Source of the DNA: Fulvia fulva
Lineage: Eukaryota; Ascomycota; Dothideomycetes; Mycosphaerellales; Mycosphaerellaceae
Direction: 5' to 3'
DNA length: 64,000 nt
Assembly (NCBI RefSeq): GCF_020509005.1
Contig: NC_063018.1
Coordinates: 3,162,001-3,226,000 of the forward strand
The translations under genes and the position numbers were made by a program. Numbering within the stretch: position 1 is the first letter of the stretch; the number at the start of each line of letters is the position of its first letter. The notes under the pieces were generated by a model that ran no database searches, was not told the DNA's origin, and was given only the letters and a program-made list of their open reading frames with translations. Shown in pieces: positions 21,631 through 32,832 of this stretch.

Positions 21631-24600
21631 TTAGGTGTCTATTAGCCCGTTACCTCCTAATACGGCTATAGAGGGTACTAAGGTACGTAGGTCTACGCCT
21701 TCCTTAGCTATATTAAGCAGCTTAACGAAGTGCTTATGCTTCTATAGTAGAAGCAGCTTAGTCAGCCCGTCTATAGGTATGTCGTTAGTACTAAGATACT
21801 TAATCTTAATGTCTCCGCGCTAGTCTCGCTATTGGAGCTAGTAGTAGTAGATATTAACGTGGCGTAGCTTCGTATTAAGCTTTTACCCTTGTTAGTTAAT
21901 AAGGCGGATAGTCTACGTGTTGTCGTAGTATAAGTAGGTGCGCTGATTAAACTAAAGGTATATCTTAGCGAAGACTCGTTCCTACTATATAAGCTCTAAG
22001 GCGGCTTACGAAAGCCCGAGTAGCTCAGCCTCTATTAAGGACTTGGTAATAGTGATTTGTTTAGATACCTTATAATCTACTAGTCTACCGAACAGTATAA
22101 AGACCTAGCTATTTAAGCTAGTCCTATCATTATTTATACCGTAGGACGCGTCCGATGCTCTAAAGAACTCGTAGTTACTACCGAGGTGCTCTAGTTAGCT
22201 ATAAAGGCTAGTGATATGTTTGCTAGCGCTATATATAAGGCAGAGGTTCTTAGTCTCTAGGAGATAGCGTAAGCACTAATGTATAAGCTTAAGGTGTGTC
22301 TCAGTTAGCTTAGTTAGATACTACGATAGTATAGATAAGGAAAAGGCGATATTAGGCCGCGTATATATAGCGGCGAAGTTAAGGGATCCTATACGTTATT
22401 AGTACGTAAGGATGGCGATAGAGGTGGGTTAATGACCCTCTAGAACGGTCTGATCAAGGTGTTGATCTACTAGTACTATCGTTTTACGTATATTCGTAGA
22501 TATACTAAATTTGGCGGCTAGCTTCTTAATATAGTCTTCTTAAGAGAGCTATAGCAAGCGCTTGTTTCTATCGCGCGTAACCTTGATTCCTAGGAACTAG
22601 GAGAGATTACTGAGCTCCTATATCTCGTACTTAGTAAGTAGCCGCTACTTAATGTTAGTAGTATAGGCCTTATACTTACGGTAGTAGAGCATAACTAGGT
22701 CGTTACCGTAAAAGAATAACATAACCTTATTGTTATAGTAGATATATTCGGAGTCCGATAGGGGTACTAGTTTAAGTAAGGCTAGCGTCTCGGTTAGGGA
22801 GTTGTACTATAATAAAGGGAACTCCTTTAGACCGTAGAGGGCCTTAACTAGCTTAAGGGCGTGTCTATAGGATGGCCTATCGATTCTAGGAGGTAGTTAC
22901 AGATATATAGTATATAGTAGGTCCGAGTTTAGGAAGGCGTTAATAATATCGAATTGTTCGGCTTCTAGGTCGAAGCTCGCGGCTATAGTATAGTAGAGGC
23001 GGAACATACTTACTAGTAGTATAGCGGCGTATATGTCTAAGTGTGTTCCTTATAAATCGCCTCTTACGTATAGCCTAGCCTTAAAGCTCTTTAGTATACC
23101 GTACTCGTCTAGTTTATATTTATATACCTACTTAAGCGGTAGTAGTAGCTAAAGTCCCTCCTCTTACTAAGTATCCTGATCCTTCTCTTTCTTTATTACC
23201 TATCTAAATGTGCCTGTTACTAGGGCTTTAGCAAACTCCTTAGCTATAGCTTCGATCTACTATTAGGAGAAGCGGAATTTTATAGCGGCTCGGTAGTTAG
23301 AAGGTTTAGGCGGAAGGTTATCGCGATGTATAGAGGTAGTAGTGTTGATACGCCTTAGAGGGCTATTGCCTCTTCGTGAAGGGCTTCGATCGCTCTTATC
23401 GCGATAGGTGCGTGTTCTAGGTTATATACCGGACATCTAGCCGATAATTATATTAGCGACTATAATCTAGTATACTATATAGTAGAAGTAGGCCCTTTAT
23501 AGGCGCTTTCTATTCTCTATAACTATATAGTTAGACTCCTCTAGTATATAAAGCTCTAGCTCTAGGGGGAAGAGTAGTATATTAGACGCGTTATATATTA
23601 ACGCTTCTTCTAGTAGTATAAATATAAATAGATATAGCTCGCGATTAGGGTCCGTATTACCTATAATCTCCTTACGGTCTTCTACGGTAAGGGCATCTAT
23701 TATCTACTACTATAGGGTGTCGTAGTAGTTAGTAGTGTTGTGTACTAACTACTATATATTGTCTTAAGTCACGTGATCTGTTACGTGCTCGATTTGCCGG
23801 TCCTTTTAGTTATATATTACTAACTCGCGGTATTACGGCTAGTATAGTTCTTACCTAAGGAGCTTTTAGTCGGCGTCTCGAGGTTATTAGGTATACGGCT
23901 ACTAAGCCTATTCTTCTACTCCCTCGGCCTATACTATATCTTGCTCGTAATAAGCGATTTATAGGTCGTAGTATTGTTTAGGCTCTCTAGCCGGTTCCGG
24001 TATTACGATGTTCTCGATAGGGGTTATATACCCTACTATTAGGCGTAATAGGTTATAGAACGTAGTCTTATCGAAGAGGACGTCCTTAACTCGTATAACC
24101 CTATCTTTTAATAGGTCCTATACGCGGTAGATATTAGTAGAGTCGTATCCTATAAGGTAGCCTATAAGCGCTCTCTCTTAGAGTTTCTTACTCTTACTAG
24201 GCTAATCTAGTCTATAGATAAACACGTATACAAGGGAGCTATATACTACTATATAACCTACGTTCGGAATTCGTCCTATTACTAATTCGAATAGGGTCTT
24301 CTAGCCCTTTGACTAGATAGGGGATTGCTAGAGGATATACACCGCTACTATAGTACATTCTAGCTAAAGCTTTTCCGGCAATTGTACGTAGATACGAATA
24401 GTTCTACTTATAGTAATAATTAGAGCTCTAGCTCTTTCTACTAGGTCCTACGTAGGCGCGTATTCCGCGGTTACGTGCTATTTAATCTTATTGTTATTAA
24501 TGACTAAGCGAAACACCTTCCTAATAGCGGGCTCGTTATTGCTATAGAAGTATACGAACCTACGACTAATAAAGTTGATGAAGCTTAGTAGGCTATTAAA

Positions 24601-26880
24601 GCAAGCTAATACCGATTGCTGATCCCTATTCTTAATAGTGAACTAGAAGTGTCTATAGGTATCTAGATCGTAGAAGTAGACAAGGTACCTATTACCGTTA
24701 TAGGCGATAGTGAATTCTGCTAAGTCTATAGCTATATAGCCGTATAGGGTTGTTACCCTAATAGGCTAAGACCGATTATATACCTTATAAGCTTTGCTAA
24801 GCCTATATACTCTATATTATATAGTAAGGGGTACGCTTAGACTATCGTTAATAATTACCCCCTTAACTCTAAGCGGTAACTACTTAATACGTTTAGCGCT
24901 AATATGACTAAAGATTTGATACTACTAGCGGCTAGAGAGCTTTCGGTGTTTAATAGGGGTCCTACTAGACGTAGCTATACCTTTAGTGCCCCTAGTACTA
25001 TTTATGACTACGAGAACGGTGCGGTTACTATCCTCTTAAGTAGTTAGAGATACTACGCTATTAGTAGGTTCATCGCCGATATTTATATCCCTACTAATAG
25101 TACTAATAAAGTACGCGTTACGTATCTTTTTAGTGATCTTCGGTAGTACTAGGCCCTCTTTTATAGGCTATTAGTAAATGATAGGTGACTTAGGTAGTAT
25201 GACCACCTTGAAGAAAGGGATTGTACTAGTAGGGCGGTATAGGTCTATTAATTTAGTATCGTTATACTATAATGAATTGCTACATCCGTACTACTAGAGT
25301 CCGGCTCTTTCTATACGTATATAAGAGATGACGGTTATATAAAAGCCTAGGTAGTAAGCCACATCTAGTAAGGTGAATAAATGGCCCCTAATTAATATAT
25401 AAACACGCCCTAACGCTACAATTAGAAAGGTGGTTATTCTAGCCTAGATTTCTAAGGAAGTAAGGCCCTCTATAATAAACTCTATACCCTCCTAGTTATA
25501 AAGATAGACTACATAAGTGTCTAAACAGTTATTATATACCTAGTAATCCCTAAAGTTAATGCTCAACTTGCTAATTAAGCTAGAAAGAACAGTAAGGCCA
25601 ATAAAGCCCTTATCGCTTAGTAATGCCTTCTTCGTATTAGTACTAGCCTTGTCACGTTCCTAGTCATTACGATTATTACGATTCAATACGCTAAGTAGAC
25701 GCTCGCCGTCGTCGCTTAAGTAGTAGTTAATAAAGTTTTTCTAGTACTTCTTCTACTACTCTAAGCGCTAATCCTTTACTAGGCGCTTATCGGGGTTAAT
25801 CACATCGTATAAGAACAGGCCCTTATAACAGGTGTCCTTAGGCTCGCCGGTAATGTTCTAGTAGCCGCTTAGCCTATTATTATCCTTGTCTTTATTCTTG
25901 TCGCCGCGGCTACTACTACGACCCTTATTACCGCGGCTATTACTACGGTTATTACTACGGCTACTACTACGGTCACCCTCCTTTTAACTATCACCTATAG
26001 GTGCTGTTTCATCCTCTACTAAGATTTCTCCGGAGAAGGTTACGAAGACTAATCGACCGTTAGTTATTACTAGTACGGTGTCGCGTATCTATTCGAGGTA
26101 ACGCTTAGTAAGCTTTTATAGTAATATTTTGTTACGCTTCTACTCGTTATATAGAGAAGCACCGTAGGCTAGAGCCTACTTCTACTAAATAGTAAGTAGG
26201 AAGTATCTACTAAGGTCGTCGTACTTAGCGTAGTTATACTTAAGCATCTTAGTCTATAAAACTAACTAGTCTAAGTACTAGTTATTGATTCTACGTACGA
26301 TTGCCTTCTAAAGCCTAGACAGCTTAAGCGTAAGCTACCGCTTACGTAGTATATCGTCTAGACTATACTGATCCTTAAGAGCCTAGTATTTTGCTCTAAG
26401 GGTGTTCTAGCCGTATATTAGCTCTTGCCCTAGCTCTATTGTCCTACGGATAAGGTAGGTAGTGAGCTTTAATCGCGTAGTAGCAAAGATATCGTATATC
26501 CGTTACCTTCGGTCTACGTCTATTTGTCGTAGCTTAATAAGATCTCTTAATATAGCGTCTCCTACCGTATACGCTTATTAGATTTCCTTAAACGTTAAGT
26601 AAGTAGGCTCTATTAGCTCGTTACTTAGTTAGTAAGGATCTATATACTTCTAGACATTCAAAGACTCTACGTAGAGCTCTAGCTAACGGTCAAACTTGTC
26701 CTATTAGTTATAGCTCTTTAGAACTACAGTACCCTAAGGTAGGGCACCGGTAGTTACCGGCGTCTCGGTAGTAGCTATAACTACAAAATAGGTTATAGGC
26801 TAGTAAAGGTTCTACGCGGGTTCACTAGGCCTAGGGGATACTACTATACTAGTTATAGTAGTAGTGCTATAACGATATAA
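21631..26880 (-). pseudogene. CopA copy 1 gag-pol remnant
   Basis: Collinear with the open frame of copy 3: position 21631 aligns with 60381. It continues further upstream into gag, which copy 3 loses at the window edge. RNase H is at about 21750-22350, reverse transcriptase at 22650-23300, integrase at 24250-24950, protease near 25450-25650 and gag at 25850-26880. The gag C-terminus has a run of Ser, Arg and Asn codons (25905-25985). The CpA/TpG changes create many TAG codons, so it is inactive. Confidence 0.92.
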
Positions 26881-26928
26881 ACTCTACTTTAGGGCTTCCT
26901 TATTATAGCAAATGTTAGTAAGCGCTAA

Positions 26929-26941
26929 CCGGACTTATAAA
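26929..26941 (-). promoter_or_regulatory. CopA copy 1 primer binding site
   Basis: Sense-strand sequence just after the 5' LTR reads TTTATAAGTCCGG. With copy 2 (GTTATAAGCTCG) it points to an ancestral GTTATGAGCCCG, complementary to the anticodon arm of initiator tRNA-Met, so priming by a tRNA half is likely. The first base differs from that match. Confidence 0.6.
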
Positions 26942-27148
26942 TATTACGTTAGAAGTATAGGAAGTTATTATACGGGCTTATATAGGGTGTTTTAAAAGCA
27001 GGTTATGTATTATATATATCTATCTAGAATAGACAAGTATTGCTCTTAAAGAGGCTATAGGTGACTAATTAGTCACTTGATTCTTAGCGTACGTAGCCTC
27101 AAGTTTTAATAATAGGATGTTACCTATATATACGCTCGGATCGCGACA
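26942..27148 (-). repeat. CopA copy 1 5' LTR
   Basis: 207 bp, same ends as the LTR at 20346-20552, with independent CpA/TpG changes between the two. It abuts the target-site duplication GATAC at 27149. Confidence 0.92.
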
Positions 27149-27153
27149 GATAC

Positions 27154-27265
27154 TAGGTGTCCGGATGTTTGCTAGCCTATAGGCTAGCAAACCCTAGTCA
27201 CGTGATCTAGTTATATAACATACCTACACCTACATGCTTGTCCTACGGCCTATATGTTCTTAATA
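27154..27265 (-). repeat. CopB 5' LTR, part 2 (112 bp)
   Basis: This continues the CopB LTR after the nested CopA (with the duplicated GATAC at 27149-27153) and matches 15024-15135. It holds the same perfect 24-bp palindrome (27168-27191). Confidence 0.9.
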
Positions 27266-27299
27266 TCTATCTTCGTTAGTCCGGTATTATATTTGTTAA

Positions 27300-30200
27300 T
27301 CTTAGTATTATCGTATCCTCCGCGGTAGCTAACCTAGCCTATACGAGTCGTAATTTCGTTTCTATTGTAGCGATGTACAAACTCCGCGAAGGAGTCCGTT
27401 ATAGTAGCTATTACTTAAGTCGAGGAAGAGCTACGGTACCTATTACTAGCTTAAGCTAGCGGTATATCCGTAGTTACCGAGTTAAGGGAAGTATACTACT
27501 TCTATTAACGTATATCCGGTACTTACCTACTAACGGTTATCTTTCTTAAAGTAGCCGCCTACGGACTATTATAAGTACTAGTATTAGGTTCGTAATACGT
27601 AACTACCGGAAGAGCTATAGGTATCTACGCGAATAACTTACGTAGCCTACCTATAGTTACCGGATTAGACGTAACTATTAACGAAGCGTTTACGGCTAAA
27701 GCGTTTATTACTTCGCCGATTATAACGTCTTCGGGTATATCCTTATTAGAAATCTACCCTAGTAGCGGCGTAAAGCTAGCTAGCCTATCCTTCGTAGGAT
27801 AGTTATAGTAGAAGTCCGCGATAGAGGCGGTAGTAGTATCTATTAACTCCTTAGCGGGCTCCTAGGTAGGCTTACTATAACCTACCTATTATATAAGGTA
27901 TTTATACCTTCGTTCCTTCCTCCTACCGCGTAGCGCTAGGCCTAGCGGCAATATACTCTTTACGTTAAGCACTATATCTAGAAGCTAATACGTACTTTTA
28001 TCTCCGTTATTATCTTCTACCTCGATTGGGCCCGGAGGTAGCTATACTTATCCTAGTATTAGTACGTATATAGGCATTAGTAAGTCAGCGTAAAAGCCGT
28101 TATAGAGATTACTTAGGGACTAAGGGAGGTCTAGACGGTACGTATCGTATAGTAGCACCTTAGTAACTACGTATAGTCTAGTATAGCGGTAATTAAGTTT
28201 CTTTAATAGGCGCTTAGTACGCTAGTTACGTATACTAAGGTATACTAGGTCTCCGACTTCGTACCGTAGTATAATCGTTCTATACTTATTAGTATATTTA
28301 GCTTACGATACTTATACTATTACTATAGAGTCTCGTAGCTTATACCTAAGGTCTGTTATACGTTATACAAATGTATTTATAGACTCTACGTCTAATCGCT
28401 ATTTATACAGAAGTAGTTATATAGGGAGATTAAGTTTAGTATCTATATAACGTAGGTTCTTACTAATGTTTACTATAAAAGGACTTACGCTAGTCGTTTC
28501 GGAGACGTAGCCGTTTATAGTAAACTCTATAAGTAGGAGCCAATCTGGCTAGTTATCCTAAGCGTAACTAGTAAACGTACGTAGGTACTATTCTATTATC
28601 TTGTTAGTATTCTCGCTTTAACTATTAGTCTTAGGGTAATAGCCGGTCAAGATCTTACGCTTAATTTGTAGTAACTCGTAGAGGCGTCCCTAGAAGGCTA
28701 ATACCTATTAAGGACCACGATCCAATATAATTGTCTTTAGTAGACTATATAAGGAGAAGATATACTTTACGTAGATATATATAATATACTCCGCTATTAT
28801 TTCTAATACTAGGATATAATGCCGCTCCTTACCTAAACGGTCTATAACTATAAGTACGTTCTTATAGTACTGACTATCTACCGTATACTTGGCCCTTAGT
28901 AGTTCGATAACGAAGTCTAAGGCAACGTCGTCCTACGTATCGAAAAGGACTAGTAGTAGAGCAAGTAGTCTATATTAAGGTTCGTTAATCCTACGGCTAT
29001 CACGGTATATACGGTATACTCGTACGAAAGATCTAATAAACCGTGTTATTCGTAGCTATATATAGTAACGTAATACTAACCGGCTCGTAGTTATCTTACT
29101 AGGGTGTCCTAAAGTAGGTATATTATAGAAGGCCTTAACGATACGTATACGTATAGTGTTTTTCTTATCTTTGGTAGGTAGGATAAAGAGACTATAACCG
29201 CTATATCTATTCTTAATATAGATTATCCTATCGACTAGTGTCGCGTACTTATCGTTAATCTTGTTCTTTCGTAGTAGTTTAATAGGTTCGCCTACTACTA
29301 ACTAGGTCGTAGCTTCGATTATATCGTCCTGTTCGTATAGCTTACTAATGTTAGCTAATAGCGCTTCGTCTATTACTACTCCTTCGACTTCGGAAACGCT
29401 TAGCCATAGGATTTAGCTAGCGCTAATAAATAAGAAGTGTTCTAGTTTAAGTAGTATACGATCCTACTATACGTACCGCGGATCTCATTTGTTATATAGA
29501 ATCGCGTCCTATAAACGTCTAGTAAGGCTGTCTAGTTTAGCTCCTTAAATACCTAGACGATATATAATCTTAAAGAAGAATTATAAGAGGAACTCGGCCT
29601 ATCTTACTTGTTGTCTATTTAGATACTTAGAAGTTATAAAGTATTCGAGGTATTTATAGTCGCTATATACTAGTACTAGGTAGCCGCTTAGATTAGTGAA
29701 GTTCTTAAAGTCTAGTTCGTCGATATCGCTAGCTATAAGTTTAGGCTTCTACTCTTTAAATACTTTAACGATAGTAAGTAGTTCCTTGTTATAAATGTCG
29801 TAATTATACTCCTACGGGCTCATCTTCTTAGACAGGTATACGATTGGCCTTAGGATGTTATCCTTATCGTATTACGATAGGACCGTAGCCGTAATAAAGT
29901 TACTCGTATCCGTTCTAAGTACTGTTCTACGACCTAGGACAAACATCGCTAATATAGTGCCTTTAGTATTAGTAAAAGCTTACTTTAGTCCGTCGAATAC
30001 CTTCTAACATTCCTCTGTCTATTACTAAGGGCAGTCCTTCTTAGTTAGCTTTACTATAGGTAATACTATCTTACTATAGTCCTTAATAAAGCGCCGATAG
30101 AACCCGGAGAACCTATTGAATATAAGGACATCTTTTACGTTTACTAGTATTCCCTATTCCCTTATAGCTTATACCTTAGCTAGGTCTATTAAGACTCCGT

Positions 30201-31236
30201 CCTTACCGATAATAAGGCCTAGGTATTTAGTAGATTAGGTATAAAACTTATATTTAGTAATGTCGAGTTATAGGCCGGCTTCACTACATTTACGAAGTAC
30301 CTTCTTAATATGCTCTATATACTCCTTAAGAGTGTCGCTAAAGATAAGTATATCATCTAGGTATACCGACGTAAAGTCGTTAAGGAACTCTTATAGTATG
30401 TCGTTAATATAAGACTAGAAAGTACTAGGGGTATTATATAACCCGAATGGCATTACTAGGCATTTAAACTGTCTATATCGTGTTATGAATGCGGTTAGCT
30501 ATTCGGAGCCCTCTACTATTCTAATACGATTGAAAGCGGCAATAATATCTAGCTTAGTAAAGTACTTCTTACTAGTAATACGATTGAGTATGTCTTATAT
30601 TAAGGGTATAGGATACCTAGACTTGATCCTGCGTTTGTTAACTTGTCTATAGTTAATATAGACTCTTAATCCACCTCCTAGTTTCTTAATAATAAGTACG
30701 GGTAATAAAGTATCTACTCTACCTTCGTATCTACGAATACCCTTCTAGGCTAACTACTCTTAGACCTAGTACGCGATGACTTCGTCCTCCTAGTTTAACA
30801 TCCGGTAGGGCCTACTAAAAGGCGGTATAGTTCCTAGCTTTAGCTTGATCTCGTAGTTAAAACTAGGCCTATATAGTAGAAGCTCCTTCGTATCTTATTT
30901 AGAGAAGCAATATGCGAATTCGTGATATATAGGGAGAAGGTGGTCCTTTAGATCGATAGTCTCCTCCTTCTTACGTATAAATTTGTCTATATCGGCTTAT
31001 ATATATATCTTGTAGGTAGAGAGAGTTAGACTAACGCGTTACGCTACTAGTACGAACGCCGCTATATATATATCAAGTCGCTCGATAGTCTTGTTATTAG
31101 AAAGTATCCTATAGCCGGTATTAGGCGAGTATATCACTATATTACGTATATTACGGGCGCTTATAGCGTAGGTAGTAAGTAGGTCTATAGTACGTATATC
31201 GCTAGGTTACTATAGCTCGTTCTTATTAAAGATGAA
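27300..31236 (-). pseudogene. GypD pol remnant: protease end, RT, RNase H, integrase, chromodomain
   Basis: Read right to left. The protease end and linker are at 31236-30900. Reverse transcriptase follows, with FTKLDIIAAFNRIRI near 30560-30520 and the catalytic SVYLDDILIFSDT near 30380-30340. The RNase H start is at RTVLRTDTSNFITATVLS near 29930-29880, with KELLTIVKVFKE near 29790 and YLEYFITSKYLNRQ near 29650-29610. Integrase is at 29300-28400, including TTSRLVLRYYI and a SQSENTNKIIEQYLRTF-like block near 28620-28570. A chromodomain-like module ends in ADFYYNYPTKD near 27850-27810. A C-terminal extension continues to about 27300. TAG codons cut the frame throughout. Confidence 0.92.
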
Positions 31237-31680
31237 GATTAGAGTACCCTAATCTCCAAACTTCTAGTATTCCCTAATATCCTTTAGGGGTCCGAGTAGT
31301 TACTTAACTCTTGTGCTTCATTATATATAACTAGAGATACTCGATCGATCTCTGCGCCAAAACACGACACATTCGAAAGCTCTTATCAAGGCCATTCTAA
31401 CGATATAAAAAGCAGGCCACTGCCCCTAGGACTAAGGGAGTTCTACCTCATTCAATCTGGACAGCTTGAAGCTCTCTTCACCCTGTTTCTTCAGCTCCAA
31501 ACGCCGCGGAGGTGCCTAGCTACATTAGGCAACTCCTAGGTAATAGTAGCCTAGGCTACGGCACTAACGGCGCCTACGGCCCTATAGGCGAAGCCCCCCT
31601 AAGACAACTAGCAGCAACTTATAGAGGACGTAAAAAGTATAGAAACTAACGATCAGCTCCCTTACCGGTCTCTATAGGTA

Positions 31681-32832
31681 ATGATCACTCAGCTACGCAC
31701 GGCGCTTGTACTGTCGTATCACCGAGGGCAACAAGAAATGAGGACGACGTCCTAGGCGATTAGCAAGGCCACCCGGAATCAACACCCCTATAGCTAGGCA
31801 TCGGTCGCGGCATCGACACTAGGCCCCCGCCTAACGCACGATGTAGTTACGATCCGCATTGCAGTAAAGGAAGACTAGGCCGAAGTTGCGAAGCTATCGA
31901 ACAAGGAGCTCGCCTAACGTATTAACCAACTAGGGGTGGTCGTAGTGAACCAATAGTCTAACGGCACTCTACAGATCTATACTAGCTCTACTACTGCTAG
32001 GAGGCACCTAGAGGCATAGCCATAGTAGGCATCTAAGGTTGCGGCATTAGCAAAGGTCTTAACGAAACAATTTACGATCCTAGTCCACGACATGCCTAAG
32101 GAGTTTGACCTAACCAACTAGGGTTACCTACGCGCTCTCTAAGAGGATAACCCGGTCACTCTTAACTCTCTAATCTAGAAGGCGACTTGGCTCTATAGGA
32201 AATGGCCAGAAGGCAAGAAGGCCTCGGCGCTAATAGTATAGCTATAAGACGCGAAAGCGGCGGATCTAGCGATAGAACAAGGCCTAGTCTAGCAATATAG
32301 CCTCAAGATAGTAGAAAAGCACTCCTTATCCTTTCGTGTCCTCTAATACTTCAAATGCTAACAGTATAGACACCAAACCTACACGTGCACAAACAAGTAG
32401 GCCTACTCGAACTGTATAGGAGACTATATGTCTAGGGACTGTACATCGACTACGAGACGGTACGCGAACTGTCCGGGGCACTACCTATCGTATAGTACGG
32501 AATGCCTATAGCGGAAACTAGCGAAAAACAAGGCAATCACAAACAGAACCGTCGCCCTAAGATTCTACGGCGACCGTAAGGCTAGCCTACACCGGAACTA
32601 ACTAGCGGCGGTCGGGCATAAGCACCCTAGGGCCGAGAACGATATAAAGGATGCGTAGCCTAGGGCGTACGGGAGGCCACGTGCTCTGCTAGCTACGGCG
32701 AGGGAATCTAACTAGGCCCGGCTCCCCTTTAGTATATAGCCGATAGGCGTAGACTAGGACGTATAGGGCAGTAGGACATAGGACGATATAGAGGAAATGA
32801 TTGTCGATGCCGATAACTAGCCTCGATACGCT
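31681..32832 (+). pseudogene. LINE-A copy 2 ORF1 (gag-like, zinc knuckles)
   Basis: An ATG at 31681 opens a frame reading MITQLRTALVLSYHRGQQEM, though the frame may begin further upstream. The middle contains LVHDMPKEFDLTN near 32085-32120. Near 32345-32515 are three degraded Cys/His knuckles (YFKC-QYRH..., YSNCIGDYMSRDC, YANCPGHYLSYSTEC). These parallel the three intact knuckles in LINE-C and LINE-D, so the protein was an RNA-binding partner of the element transcript. TAG codons interrupt it. Confidence 0.75.

Larger units (their letters stand above)
20346..27148 (-). mobile_element. CopA copy 1: complete Ty1/copia retrotransposon (6,803 bp)
   Basis: Both LTRs are 207 bp (20346-20552 and 26942-27148), and the 5-bp target-site duplication GATAC is seen at 20341-20345 and 27149-27153. 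The element lies in the CopB 5' LTR in the same orientation as CopB. It serves as the full-length reference for CopA copies 2 and 3. Compared with the young copy 3 it is changed almost only at CpA/TpG, plus a few small indels in the 3' untranslated region. Confidence 0.95.
14902..27265 (-). mobile_element. CopB Ty1/copia retrotransposon, split by CopA copy 1
   Basis: A complete copia element on the minus strand of about 5.56 kb once the nested CopA (20346-27148) and its duplicated GATAC are removed. Both LTRs are 234 bp: the 3' LTR at 14902-15135, the 5' LTR as 20224-20345 plus 27154-27265. The flanks do not match (taggc on the left, tctat on the right; LINE-B on one side and GypD on the other), so the ends may come from two different insertions joined by recombination. 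All frames are heavily mutated by CpA/TpG changes. Confidence 0.9.

Noticed and set aside
21635..21823. 62-codon plus-strand frame
   Set aside because: Antisense to the RNase H end of CopA copy 1; a similar shadow exists in copy 3.
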